NCBI GenBank assembly: GCA_000310025.1
Contig: FN649069.1
Coordinates: forward strand, 1 to 10,078
Direction of reading: 5' to 3'
DNA: 10,078 nt
From: Ectocarpus siliculosus
Taxonomy: Eukaryota > Sar > Phaeophyceae > Ectocarpales > Ectocarpaceae
In this document: piece after piece, positions 1 to 6,748 of the stretch
Numbering within the stretch: position 1 is the stretch's first letter
Layout of the letters: each line of letters begins with the position of its first letter
Position numbers and translations under genes: made by a program
Notes under the pieces: model-generated
Told to the model about the DNA's origin: nothing
Database searches by the model: none
Seen by the model: only the letters and a program-made list of their open reading frames with translations

Positions 1-2008
1 CGTCATCAATAAACAGACGCACACGTTCCAGTCCGTCACATACTCTGGCCATCACCGAATGAAACCATCCAGGACTACTACTGAGACCTTGCGGCACGGA
101 TAAAAATTCGTACAACCCCGTAGACGTGATAACAGCAGTGATCGGAATGCTGTCCTCTTCAATACTGCACTGGAAAAACCCACTGACCAAATCCAGCGTA
201 CTGAAGATTTTCGATTTGTCCAATTCCGCCAAAATATCCTCCACTATTGGAATGGGCAATTTAGGGATTACACTCATTTTATTGATGCGCTTATAGTTGA
301 CCGTCAACCGCACACCACCGTTCGCCTTCGCGACTACCACCAACGGACTCGCCCAATTGCTGTACGATCTCCGCAACACACCCGCCAACAGCAATTTGTC
401 AATTTCGATCTGCACCTTTTCGTTCATAACCGGCGAATAGCGGTATGGTCTCTGCCGCACTGGCTGTGCCCCCGGCTTCAAAATGATTCGACACGGATCC
501 ACCGTCGCCCGTCCTAAATCCGAACCACCCTTCGAAAAACGATGCTCAAATTTGCACAACAAATCACCTAGTTTGTCAATGTCCTCCGGCTCCCACAGTT
601 TCGCATTGAAGTCGAAATGGACGTCTCGAATGTGCGGAGGCACCCTCTGCCACAACCGCCTGAACGCCACCTGTTGCGCCCCATCCAAAGAAGACATAAC
701 ATCAGCGGGAGGTTCGTCGTTAGGCATGTCAGCCTCTTCACCTTCCTGAACCGCAAACACATTTTTGAATTCCTCATTTTCCACCAAACGAGCATCATCC
801 AAATTTACCACCTCCAGGGGTTCACCACCATACCCCAAAATATCGTTTGGTTTCACCAGACACGAGCTGTCCCCTACCCTTCTCCGAGGAATTTCAGACG
901 TGCCATTTTCGACTAATGCTTCCTGCGGGAACCACTTCTTCCCAAATTGCACACGGTACGTCCCTACCGCCGCGTCACTGCCATCTAGGTTGGTCAATTT
1001 TACCTCCACCCATGACATTGCATTTGGAAGCCGTCGTCTACTACCATTAGATTTCACCACCACCTTTCCATCACCTTCCGTTTCCACCATACCCACCGCA
1101 TTACCCACCCATTCATCAAAGCGGTGATCACCTGCCACTTTATCCGTATTTGAACCGACAAAAGTGACAATTGTTTCTGTGTCCGACACGTCTTGGAATC
1201 TGCGAACTGGAAAATCAGCCCAGCTATCCCTCCCTAGTATCAGATCATGTCCCATGGCTGCGTCTGGCACGATATACGCATACACACTCGTCCGTACCGT
1301 CGGTGTACCAAAATGAACCGGCGCTGATTTTCCGCCCTTCCACATTTCAATATTTAATCGCATTCTTCGATCAGTAACCAACGGCACCCCATGGAACCCA
1401 CCCCATTTCTTATTCAGCCCTGTTTCGATGCTATCATCTGAAGCAGAACCGCATGCCAACATCTTTTGCACACACCTTTCTTGTACAAACGATGCCGGAC
1501 TTCCCGTATCCAACAGAGCCTCCCACGACATCATCTTGGTCGCTCTTGACCCCGCGAACACTTGCACTCTTGTCGTATGCCGGTGTCGATCCATCGTCAA
1601 ATCCCCACCGACCGACCGAGTAAATGGTGACAGGTAGTCCACCGCTTCACCTGCAGCAAACGTAAAAGGAGGCGGAGGATACACCGCATCACTTCTTTGT
1701 CCTGACACAGAACTAACAGATACTTGTACGGCAAAAACGCGATCTGTTCCTTCTTGTGTTTCACCAAAATTCCCTCCCTCCTGCGCTGTTACCTCAACCT
1801 CACGCTTGAGAGAATTGTCAGAGGCGGATGCATCCCCTATCACGCCCTCTTCTCTTATCACTTGTAAAGCAACAGTTTCATGGTTCTGCTTGCTTCCAGC
1901 ACGATCAACGGTAACGCTTTTTTCCATTCTAGTGTCCCGATTAATCGACCCCTTTTTTGGCACCATTTCGACCAACAGTGTGCTCCGGTTGGGGATCCGG
2001 CGGATATT
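1..2008 (-). CDS. pol: Pol polyprotein, aspartic protease and reverse transcriptase (partial)
   Basis: The frame is open from 2008 (TGA at 2009-2011 precedes it) to the left edge, at least 669 codons; I walked it codon by codon and found no stop. The retropepsin starts with the active-site triad LLDTGS (Asp-Thr-Gly at 1502-1510) and closes with the flap-side ILGRD motif at 1226-1240. The RT begins near 500 with DLGR and a KPGAQPVRQRPYRYSP segment typical of gypsy elements. It then shows the fingers motif SPLVVV, motif A LDLVSGFF (catalytic Asp codon 191-193), the VPQGLSSSP motif B and motif C FIDD at 2-13, where the window ends. The first in-frame ATG is at 1964-1966, inside the overlap with the upstream Gag-frame ORF, so synthesis by +1 frameshifting from Gag is more likely than independent initiation. 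The product would cleave the Gag-Pol precursor and copy the element RNA in virus-like particles. Identity is certain at family level. Confidence 0.93.
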
Positions 2009-2900
2009 TCACTGTCCTCGGAGAATTTGCCTTGCGTATTTTCTTACGTTGAGAGGTTAACGCATTCCCCGCTGGTTTTGCATTGCCACCAACATTTCCC
2101 TTTTTGTCAATGCTAGACTTCGTTTGATCGGACGAAGGGGGCGTGCTTGTCACCCCTACTTCTGGAAAAATCCTGTTTGTCTTACTAGTGATTATTTCCT
2201 GAAGCTGTACACGTGCATCTTGCGAAACACTATGACCAAGAATTTCTTGCGGGGGCCTACTCCCCAATACATTCTTGCTCCCACGGTCGACACCCGTGCA
2301 GTTCAATTTATCAGCACCCGAAACCACATGCAGCTTGGGATAATTACTTCCACCCTGCTTGGAATACTCCTTAGATACTGACAAACGTCGCTTACCGTGG
2401 TTGGACGAGAAGCTCCTCGTCGCCAGGCCATCACCCTCGGTGTTGTGCACCACCGAACGGGCCCCCTCCTCCTCTACAATCTCCTTCTGCGAGTCGTCCT
2501 GGATGTTCTCGCGTGATGATTGTTCTGCGCTTACCCCAGCCGCCCCGAGATTCTTCTTTGATCCCGGCCCTTGGCTCTGCTTTCTTCCCATCTGCCCGCG
2601 GCATTTCTTTTCGTCATGATAATACCCGGGACCTCTTTCACCCTGCACCTCCACCCTGCGGAATTCTTTGTTATTCACGCCATATCTTTCACCCCCTTCA
2701 CCCTTCACCTCCTCCCCGCGGAATTCTTTGTTATTCTCGCTATATCTTCTACCCCTTTCACCCTTCACCTCCTCCCCGCGGAATTCTTTGTTATTCTCGC
2801 AATATCTTCCCCCCCCTTCACCCTTCTCTTCTGCTTGACCACCCACAAAGCAGTTCGGCCAAGGTGCTGCCGGCAAGCTGGCCAACGGACCGTCGCACCA
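1941..2900 (-). CDS. Gag-frame linker region with charged tandem repeats
   Basis: This open frame of about 319 codons follows the TGA at 2901-2903 directly and in the same frame as Gag, ending in TAA at 1941-1943. It has no ATG near its beginning (after the stop it reads Trp-Cys-Asp-Gly-Pro-Leu), so it is probably not an independent gene. It is more likely the C-terminal part of a Gag or Gag-Pol precursor reached by UGA readthrough or separated by mutation. The first about 85 residues are Glu/Lys/Arg/Gly-rich and contain three near-identical 20-residue repeats around NNKEFRGEEVKGE plus a diverged fourth. The rest is hydrophilic, Ser/Gly/Lys-rich and without a domain I recognise. It occupies the place between nucleocapsid and protease. 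The last 66 nt overlap Pol in another frame. Confidence 0.6.
   Translation of the reverse strand, partial: WCDGPLASLPAAPWPNCFVGGQAEEKGEGGGRYCENNKEFRGEEVKGERGRRYSENNKEFRGEEVKGEGGERYGVNNKEFRRVEVQGERGPGYYHDEKKCRGQMGRKQSQGPGSKKNLGAAGVSAEQSSRENIQDDSQKEIVEEEGARSVVHNTEGDGLATRSFSSNHGKRRLSVSKEYSKQGGSNYPKLHVVSGADKLNCTGVDRGSKNVLGSRPPQEILGHSVSQDARVQLQEIITSKTNRIFPEVGVTSTPPSSDQTKSSIDKKGNVGGNAKPAGNALTSQRKKIRKANSPRTVKYPPDPQPEHTVGRNGAKKGVD
1949..1958 (-). promoter_or_regulatory. possible +1 translational frameshift site between Gag frame and Pol frame
   Basis: Read on the minus strand, this is a run of six A followed by four G. It lies in the 66-nt stretch (1943-2008) where the Gag-frame ORF, ending in TAA at 1941-1943, overlaps the Pol ORF. 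In the Gag frame the codons are GCC AAA AAA GGG GTC GAT TAA; in the Pol frame they are CCA AAA AAG GGG. Moving from one to the other needs a net +1 (or -2) shift, as in Ty3 and Ty1, which use +1. No canonical -1 heptamer fits the required direction. The homopolymer is a plausible slip point and sits four codons before the stop, but this is inference; a simple indel in a decayed copy would look the same. Confidence 0.4.
2581..2820 (-). repeat. 60-bp tandem repeat, three clear copies and one diverged
   Basis: Units 2641-2700, 2701-2760 and 2761-2820 have an exact 60-bp period; each carries the same gaattctttg-ttattc core, starting at 2661, 2721 and 2781. The stretch 2581-2640 looks like a fourth, strongly diverged copy. 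Because 60 is a multiple of three, the frame is kept and the translated unit is a 20-residue charged repeat with the core NNKEFRGEEVKGE. Conservation of the period in codon register fits selection for an open frame, but a recent slippage expansion of a coding segment would give the same picture. Confidence 0.9.
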
Positions 2901-3998
2901 TCAATTATTTCTCTCCCTCCTCCTTTCCTCCGTACGATGTGCTTGCCACTGCTTCAGGCGATTCAACCATCGATCCCACCTTGCCTTGACTTCAGCCGGT
3001 GACCCGTTTGCCAAATTACGGTTCAACATGTTTGAGGCGTTAATGTAACCCTTGTCACAATCACGCACAAAGTGTCCTTCACTACCACACTTCAAACATC
3101 TTGACCCGAATGCCCGCCGGTGCCTGTCCTTTTCCTCGACAGACGTAAACCACGCGAAAAAGGGACAATCCTTCATTTGGCTGTTAGTGCGAGGCGACAC
3201 GTGAATGTCATAGACTCTTTGAAACTCTGCACATTCATCTTCACAATCGACCTCGTCCACCGTCATCACCCTTCTCCCCCCATATCCACCATCCAACCTG
3301 CCCGGAGACGCGGACCGAAAGGTATTCGTTCCACCTGACCCTGTCCCCCCTCCTCCATCCCTTTTCTGTCCCTGCCTCCCCCCCGAGGAACCCTTTACCT
3401 GAGCCGACCTCCGCGTTGGAGTCGTGGCCCCCCCCTTCACCGCCTCGAAATTTCGCAATTCCTGCATCAAGGTGTCGATGTTATCGAACGGCACCAACCC
3501 CAACTGCTTGCCCTTAAACACAGAAGCGGTCAGGACACTGTATTGATCGGACACACTCTCTCTCACTGCCAGTTGAATGGTGTTATCCTGCGGCGTCACA
3601 ATTCCCAAGTTTCGAACATTGTGCACCAACCCGTGCAAGGTAGTCAGGTACTCACTATACGGCGTTCCAGTCGGTACCGTAAAAGTCTGCAAGTCGTACA
3701 CCAACTTCTCGGGCGAGGATGAACTCACAACCCTCCCCAACGCCGAAGTCAAGAATGTCAAGGCCTCTCTACCTGTCGACCCTCTTGCCATCTTCTCCGA
3801 CGTATCCGAGAAGACCTTGTCTATCTTCTCGCGGAACGTCATCGTCTGGGCAGCGGACATGGATCGGGTGACGGAAGTCATCAGATGTCTGTGCACAGGT
3901 TTTTCCCATCCCGGCACCCACCAACCATTGTAATCTCCCACCGCCAACATCACATCATTGACCGTCTCTTCCAACCTTCGGTTGAAAGAAACCAACTC
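2901..3998 (-). CDS. gag: Gag core with CCHC zinc knuckle
   Basis: The frame holds about 365 codons ending in TGA at 2901-2903. It opens directly after another TGA (3999-4001) in the same frame; the first ATG inside it is at 3948-3950, so the segment is probably a continuation of the upstream Gag N-terminus. The first about 200 residues are predicted mostly helical with Trp-rich patches (NGWWVPGWEKP), consistent with a capsid-like retrotransposon Gag domain. A Gly/Ser/Arg-rich stretch follows, then a nucleocapsid zinc knuckle, CLKCGSEGHFVRDC (CX2CX4HX4C), at 3057-3098. The tail is basic and ends RRRERNN. The product would package element RNA into cytoplasmic particles. The zinc knuckle and position upstream of protease make Gag secure; the capsid subdivision is inference. 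Confidence 0.88.
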   Translation of the reverse strand, partial: ELVSFNRRLEETVNDVMLAVGDYNGWWVPGWEKPVHRHLMTSVTRSMSAAQTMTFREKIDKVFSDTSEKMARGSTGREALTFLTSALGRVVSSSSPEKLVYDLQTFTVPTGTPYSEYLTTLHGLVHNVRNLGIVTPQDNTIQLAVRESVSDQYSVLTASVFKGKQLGLVPFDNIDTLMQELRNFEAVKGGATTPTRRSAQVKGSSGGRQGQKRDGGGGTGSGGTNTFRSASPGRLDGGYGGRRVMTVDEVDCEDECAEFQRVYDIHVSPRTNSQMKDCPFFAWFTSVEEKDRHRRAFGSRCLKCGSEGHFVRDCDKGYINASNMLNRNLANGSPAEVKARWDRWLNRLKQWQAHRTEERRRERNN

Positions 3999-4727
3999 TC
4001 ATGGCGACTCAGAGAGTGGTATCAAAGGGAGTTTTGTCCAGTCCTTCATGTTTATCGTCACGTAACCCGTCATGATCTTTTGTTTCATCCTCTCTGTCAA
4101 CGGCTGAATCGTGACACCTTCCGGTTCTTTATCAACCGTCGCTACGGGCGTTGATACAACATCTTGCTGCTTTTGGTTGACAGGCCTTACGTCAGAGTCC
4201 TGGAGGCTCAGCTGTTTGAACTGACCTCCCATTTCAGCCAACTTCTGCTTCAGAGCTTCGATTTCCTTCTCCTTGTTCGACAACTCTTCCTGGAACTCTG
4301 TTTGTAGCTTGTCATCAACGTGTGTAGTATTTTCTTCCCTCAACACCTCTTCCTCCTTCACTTCCTCCTTGACAGACACATCACCCCCTTTGTCAACTCC
4401 CACCCACCTTCCAGTGTGGAAGTTGCCCTTCTGGTCTTGGTAGACCGTGCCACCTTGAGGACCCCCGTCATGCCCCCCCCCCTCCCTGTGACCAGTACTG
4501 CTGTGGCGCCTGCATTTGCGGCGGTGGCGGTTGCGGTTGCCACTGCTGCTGCTGCGACTGCTGTTGCTGCGACTGCTGTTGCTGCGACTGCTGTTGCTGC
4601 GGCTGCTGCTGTAATAGTTGCTGCTGCTGTGGCTGCCACTGCTGAGGCGGTGGTACCTGCCCTTGGTGGAAAATTGCTCTTTCATCCCCTCCACTGTTCT
4701 GTCTAGTACCCTCCCCTCCTTGACCAT
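3999..4727 (-). CDS. gag: Gag N-terminal region, low-complexity and coiled-coil
   Basis: An ATG at 4725-4727 opens a frame of about 242 codons ending in TGA at 3999-4001; the previous in-frame stop is TAA at 4752-4754. Residues about 30-75 are Ser/Asn/Arg-rich with three SNSSR repeats, encoded by a CTG/CAG-type tract. Then comes a Gly-rich part over a G10 run, and from about residue 120 a Glu/Lys/Gln-rich segment (EELSNKEKEIEALKQKL) that looks like a coiled coil. The frame continues into the zinc-knuckle Gag core after the TGA. Oddity: in the neighbouring frame the same low-complexity DNA reads as Gln/Pro-rich protein, and one base fewer in the G10 run (4473-4482) would join it to the coiled-coil part. 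The true N-terminus is therefore uncertain. Confidence 0.65.
   Translation of the reverse strand: MVKEGRVLDRTVEGMKEQFSTKGRYHRLSSGSHSSSNYYSSSRSNSSRSNSSRSNSSRSSSSGNRNRHRRKCRRHSSTGHREGGGHDGGPQGGTVYQDQKGNFHTGRWVGVDKGGDVSVKEEVKEEEVLREENTTHVDDKLQTEFQEELSNKEKEIEALKQKLAEMGGQFKQLSLQDSDVRPVNQKQQDVVSTPVATVDKEPEGVTIQPLTERMKQKIMTGYVTINMKDWTKLPLIPLSESP
4473..4482. repeat. C10/G10 homopolymer inside gag
   Basis: Ten C on the plus strand (ten G in the coding sense) lie between the Ser/Gln-rich part and the coiled-coil part of Gag. Its length decides which upstream frame is joined to the downstream Gag frame. Such runs are frequent sites of sequencing error, replication slippage or polymerase stuttering. Confidence 0.85.
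4541..4645. repeat. CTG/CAG-rich low-complexity tract with a 15-bp unit
   Basis: The plus strand is dominated by ctg/ttg triplets. Three exact copies of the 15-bp unit gactgctgttgctgc occupy 4556-4600 and are flanked by imperfect triplets. On the coding minus strand it gives SNSSR repeats in the Gag frame, Gln-rich QQQQS repeats in one alternative frame and Ala-rich protein in the third. Long open frames on both strands across this tract are by-products of its composition. Confidence 0.9.
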
Positions 4728-4740
4728 CACCCCTGAAATC

Positions 4741-4814
4741 CTGTTGTATTCTTATCCCTTACCCAGATCATTCAATGTAAGTATTGGATTTGGTTGGGTG
4801 AGGCCTCCTGCGCC
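4741..4814. repeat. 74-bp direct repeat, copy 1
   Basis: This 74-base stretch, beginning ctgttgtattcttatccc and ending aggcctcctgcgcc, is identical base for base to 5074-5147. It lies immediately upstream of the Gag start (the ATG is 14 nt away in the minus sense). It could be part of the LTR or leader of the gypsy-like element, or a terminal repeat of the DIRS-like element to its right. Perfect identity points to a recent duplication or one maintained by the element's replication. Confidence 0.97.
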
Positions 4815-4827
4815 TGCAGGAGGGCCT
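4801..4827. repeat. inverted repeat (hairpin) at the edge of direct-repeat copy 1
   Basis: The arm aggcctcctg (4801-4810) and the arm caggagggcct (4817-4827) are complementary apart from one extra g, with the six-base loop cgcctg. The stem would have about ten pairs, mostly G-C. A further arm pair, gatcattcaat (4767-4777) with attgaatgatc (about 4863-4873), brackets this hairpin, so the region can fold as a larger imperfect palindrome. The same arm (gaggcctcctgc) occurs again at 5133-5144 in repeat copy 2. Confidence 0.8.
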
Positions 4828-5073
4828 CGCCACAAGTAACCCTTTGGGCTGGGTGCAAAGATATTGAATGATCAGCAAGTTCATGAATATCGTAAGCATT
4901 GTGTAGGGCGGGTGGGATGGTCTCAAATATACCCCTTCTTCTCTGCTCCGGCGTATTTCGGGAGAGAAAAGGGGGACTAAACTAGGTGGGGTCATTTTCC
5001 AACATCCTTTCTGGAATATCTGACTCTTCCTGATTTCGTTCCGAAATCTAGATGCGTCTCAAATCCGAGATTA
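4815..5073. other. 259-bp non-coding spacer between the direct repeats
   Basis: No convincing ORF is present on either strand. In the minus sense it holds a short GGTATATTTGAGA stretch that could serve as a TATA-like element and a purine-rich run before it, as an LTR U3 might, but neither is diagnostic. Together with one repeat copy it makes a 333-bp unit, so the layout is either repeat-spacer-repeat or 1.2 copies of a tandem. The bounding arms gcaggagggcctc (4816-4828) and gaggcctcctgc (5133-5144) are inverted relative to each other with one base gap. Confidence 0.55.
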
Positions 5074-5147
5074 CTGTTGTATTCTTATCCCTTACCCAGA
5101 TCATTCAATGTAAGTATTGGATTTGGTTGGGTGAGGCCTCCTGCGCC
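5074..5147. repeat. 74-bp direct repeat, copy 2
   Basis: Identical to 4741-4814 over all 74 bases, with a start-to-start distance of 333 bp. Sequence identity stops sharply at both ends (preceded by tta here but atc at copy 1; followed by ggcctg here but tgcagg at copy 1). To its right lie only 106 bases before the stop codon of the tyrosine recombinase, so it could be the 3'-terminal repeat region of the DIRS-like element or the remaining edge of an LTR. Confidence 0.97.
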
Positions 5148-5253
5148 GGCCTGTGGTCCCGCCCATTACTTTCTTGTTAATTATCCGATCTGTCACATCT
5201 TAGTTATTGACCACTCACGCCTCTAAGCTAGGTCTCGCCCACCCAAACTTTCT

Positions 5254-5712
5254 TTATTTTTCGCGGCGAGCACACGCAGAGAAATCGCATGTGAAGTCAG
5301 CTGATAACGGCAACGCGTTTGAGTCTGCGTACAGCTCGTTACGGATCCTCTTGGAACCCGTTGCCCCCACACTAGTAGTGGCGCCAACATATCGCTTCGC
5401 TACACTCTCCGTACGCCACCCGGCCATTTTCATGATAGCGTCCATCGCCGTTCCGTCAAGCGACTGCGCTACAGAACCTCCGACGCGGAACGAGTGCATA
5501 GTGTAGCGGTGCGGCAGTCCCGCCGCTCGCAGATGCCCTTGTAGGGCAGCCGTCATCTGAACCGCCGTAAGCGGAGCGCAGCCCCGAGTTCCATCCAGCA
5601 GAACGATAGGAAACAGATGCCCTTGGGACAAATCCCAGCCAATACCCTCCGCCGCACTGATGTAGGCCGTAACATTGCTTACCCGCACAAATAGACGGGT
5701 AAGCGATGTCCG
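5254..5712 (-). CDS. tyrosine recombinase, catalytic C-terminal part
   Basis: This frame carries the C-terminal half of the catalytic domain and ends in TAA at 5254-5256. Box II is HSFRVGG (HxxR at 5485-5496), followed by a helix with MAGW (the Trp position that often replaces the second His) and RYVG with the presumed nucleophile Tyr at 5389-5391. The N-terminal half (catalytic Arg and Lys) lies upstream in a different frame. Sequence resembling the domain changes frame near 5700-5712, where one extra base seems to have entered. The frame itself is open up to 5757 but its residues above about 5712 are shadow. The enzyme would recombine circular element DNA into the host target. The last about 45 residues after the Tyr are a basic to neutral tail with no recognised motif. 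Confidence 0.88.
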   Translation of the reverse strand, partial: RTSLTRLFVRVSNVTAYISAAEGIGWDLSQGHLFPIVLLDGTRGCAPLTAVQMTAALQGHLRAAGLPHRYTMHSFRVGGSVAQSLDGTAMDAIMKMAGWRTESVAKRYVGATTSVGATGSKRIRNELYADSNALPLSADFTCDFSACARREK

Positions 5713-6712
5713 GACGCACGACCACGGCATCAACAGAGTCGCGGAGGGTCTTGCCAAACTGGAAGTTGAAAATCAGACCCTGCCCCGCGGGCAACCGCAG
5801 AACTTGCGATCCCATAGTGAAGGAGAGATCATGGCCTCGCCGCATGGAGGCGAACGCCAGCGAAAACAAAGCGACGTCCCAAGTGAGCTCAATACGTTCC
5901 GCCAAAGAGGACGCAGTCTGCGCGCGAGAGCGCATGTCCCTCAACAGATCGATGAGGACGTGCGGCAACATAGCCTCTGCCTGGTTGACAGCGACACCCA
6001 CACGTTTTTGTTCCTCCCCCGTGAAGACGAGGTAGGAGTCGACGAGAGGACTACAACAGGGGTTGCCCGAGCGCGTGGCAGGGTCCCAGCTGCTGTCTTT
6101 TCCCAACTGTTCTTGCATCGCCATCTTCAGCTTGGACACGATCCCTTTCTGCATGGACGCGGCGGCATACCGCTTAGCACATGGCGAGTTTGGAAGACAA
6201 TCGCGGCCGTGAGTCGTGCCGACACCAGGGCATGCCCTGTCGTGCACCCACTTGGTACCACTACCTTGTGTGTCCAAGAAGCAGAGATAGTCAAACACCT
6301 CTCGGTCCGACGCCTGCTTCCAACCCCGACGTTGTTCAGTCGCCGAAAGTATGAAAGCGTCGAACCCGTCCGCTACGGTGCACTTGCGCTGTTGAGCACG
6401 ACGGTTAGACGCGGCCGAGAGGACCTGATCACCACGAGCGCGCAGCGCGTCGAAATCGATCGACACCCGAGCCGCTTGAGGGTCACGCGGTACCGGACGC
6501 CCGCGGGCAGGCTGAACACCGCAGGACCAACAGTAGTTGTAATGTCCCACGTTTTCCGTCTGGCACGACGAACACGCGACAAACTGGACACAGCCGCCCG
6601 GAGGCAGGGTGGGGACCTGTGATACGAAGCACAAGCCATCCACAAGCCAAAGGGAGGGAACTGGGCAAGATGGACGAGAGTCGCATGCTGCATTACAAGG
6701 TCCCGGTGTCAA
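5705..6712 (-). CDS. tyrosine recombinase, N-terminal part with zinc ribbon
   Basis: The frame is open from 6712, after a TGA at 6713-6715, and stays open to 5456, but recognisable domain sequence ends near 5710. It has no ATG at its start; the first residues are Leu-Thr-Pro-Gly-Pro. About residues 47-64 form a zinc ribbon with CX2C-X10-CX2C spacing (CSSC...CWSC). A second Cys/His cluster at about 161-178 (CPGVGTTHGRDC...C) could also bind metal. Residues about 180-280 resemble the helical core-binding domain of DIRS-type recombinases. The catalytic domain begins with MRRGHDL (the presumed Arg I at about 291-292) and FGKTLRD (Lys at about 321), and the His-Arg-Tyr part continues in the next frame. 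The absence of a start codon suggests readthrough from the RT-RNase H frame (the same frame, separated by TAG and TGA), splicing, or loss. Confidence 0.85.
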
Positions 6713-6748
6713 TCAAAAAGATTGTTTTTCTTGAAGAGCGGCAGCCAC

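Larger units (their letters stand above)
1..5147 (-). mobile_element. Ty3/gypsy-like LTR retrotransposon, 5' part (gag, protease, RT)
   Basis: In minus-strand order the segment carries Gag, a zinc knuckle, a retropepsin and a reverse transcriptase, which is the gag-PR-RT order of Ty3/gypsy (Metaviridae-type) elements. The RT has the gypsy layout of SPLVVV, NYKRINK, LDLVSGFF, VPQGLSSSP and FIDD. The left window edge cuts the element at the RT active site, so RNase H, integrase and the 3' LTR are not seen. The right boundary is uncertain: Gag begins at about 4727 and the next 420 bases hold a 74-bp direct repeat that may belong to its LTR or leader. Two in-frame UGA codons and a G10 tract suggest either recoding or a decaying copy. 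The gypsy assignment is firm; the right end is a guess. Confidence 0.85.

Noticed and set aside
568-798. Short frames on both strands within 483-1127
   Set aside because: All lie inside the continuous Pol frame, which carries the protease and RT motifs in a single register.
2513-3002. Two overlapping plus-strand frames rich in Pro, Phe and His
   Set aside because: They are the reverse reading of the charged 60-bp tandem repeats of the Gag linker and show no domain.
4320-4706. Plus-strand Ala/Val-rich frame and minus-strand Ala/Thr-rich frame
   Set aside because: Both are products of the CTG/CAG low-complexity tract inside gag; any frame across it stays open.
4820-4835. Possible tRNA primer-binding site (minus-sense TGGCGAGGCCCTCC)
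   Set aside because: It begins with TGG as a primer-binding site should, but no LTR end in CA sits before it and it coincides with the hairpin arm, so chance is as likely.
5675-6622. Plus-strand open frame of 315 codons
   Set aside because: It is antisense to the zinc ribbon and recombinase frame, is Arg/Thr-rich without a domain, and its length follows from the GC-rich codons opposite.
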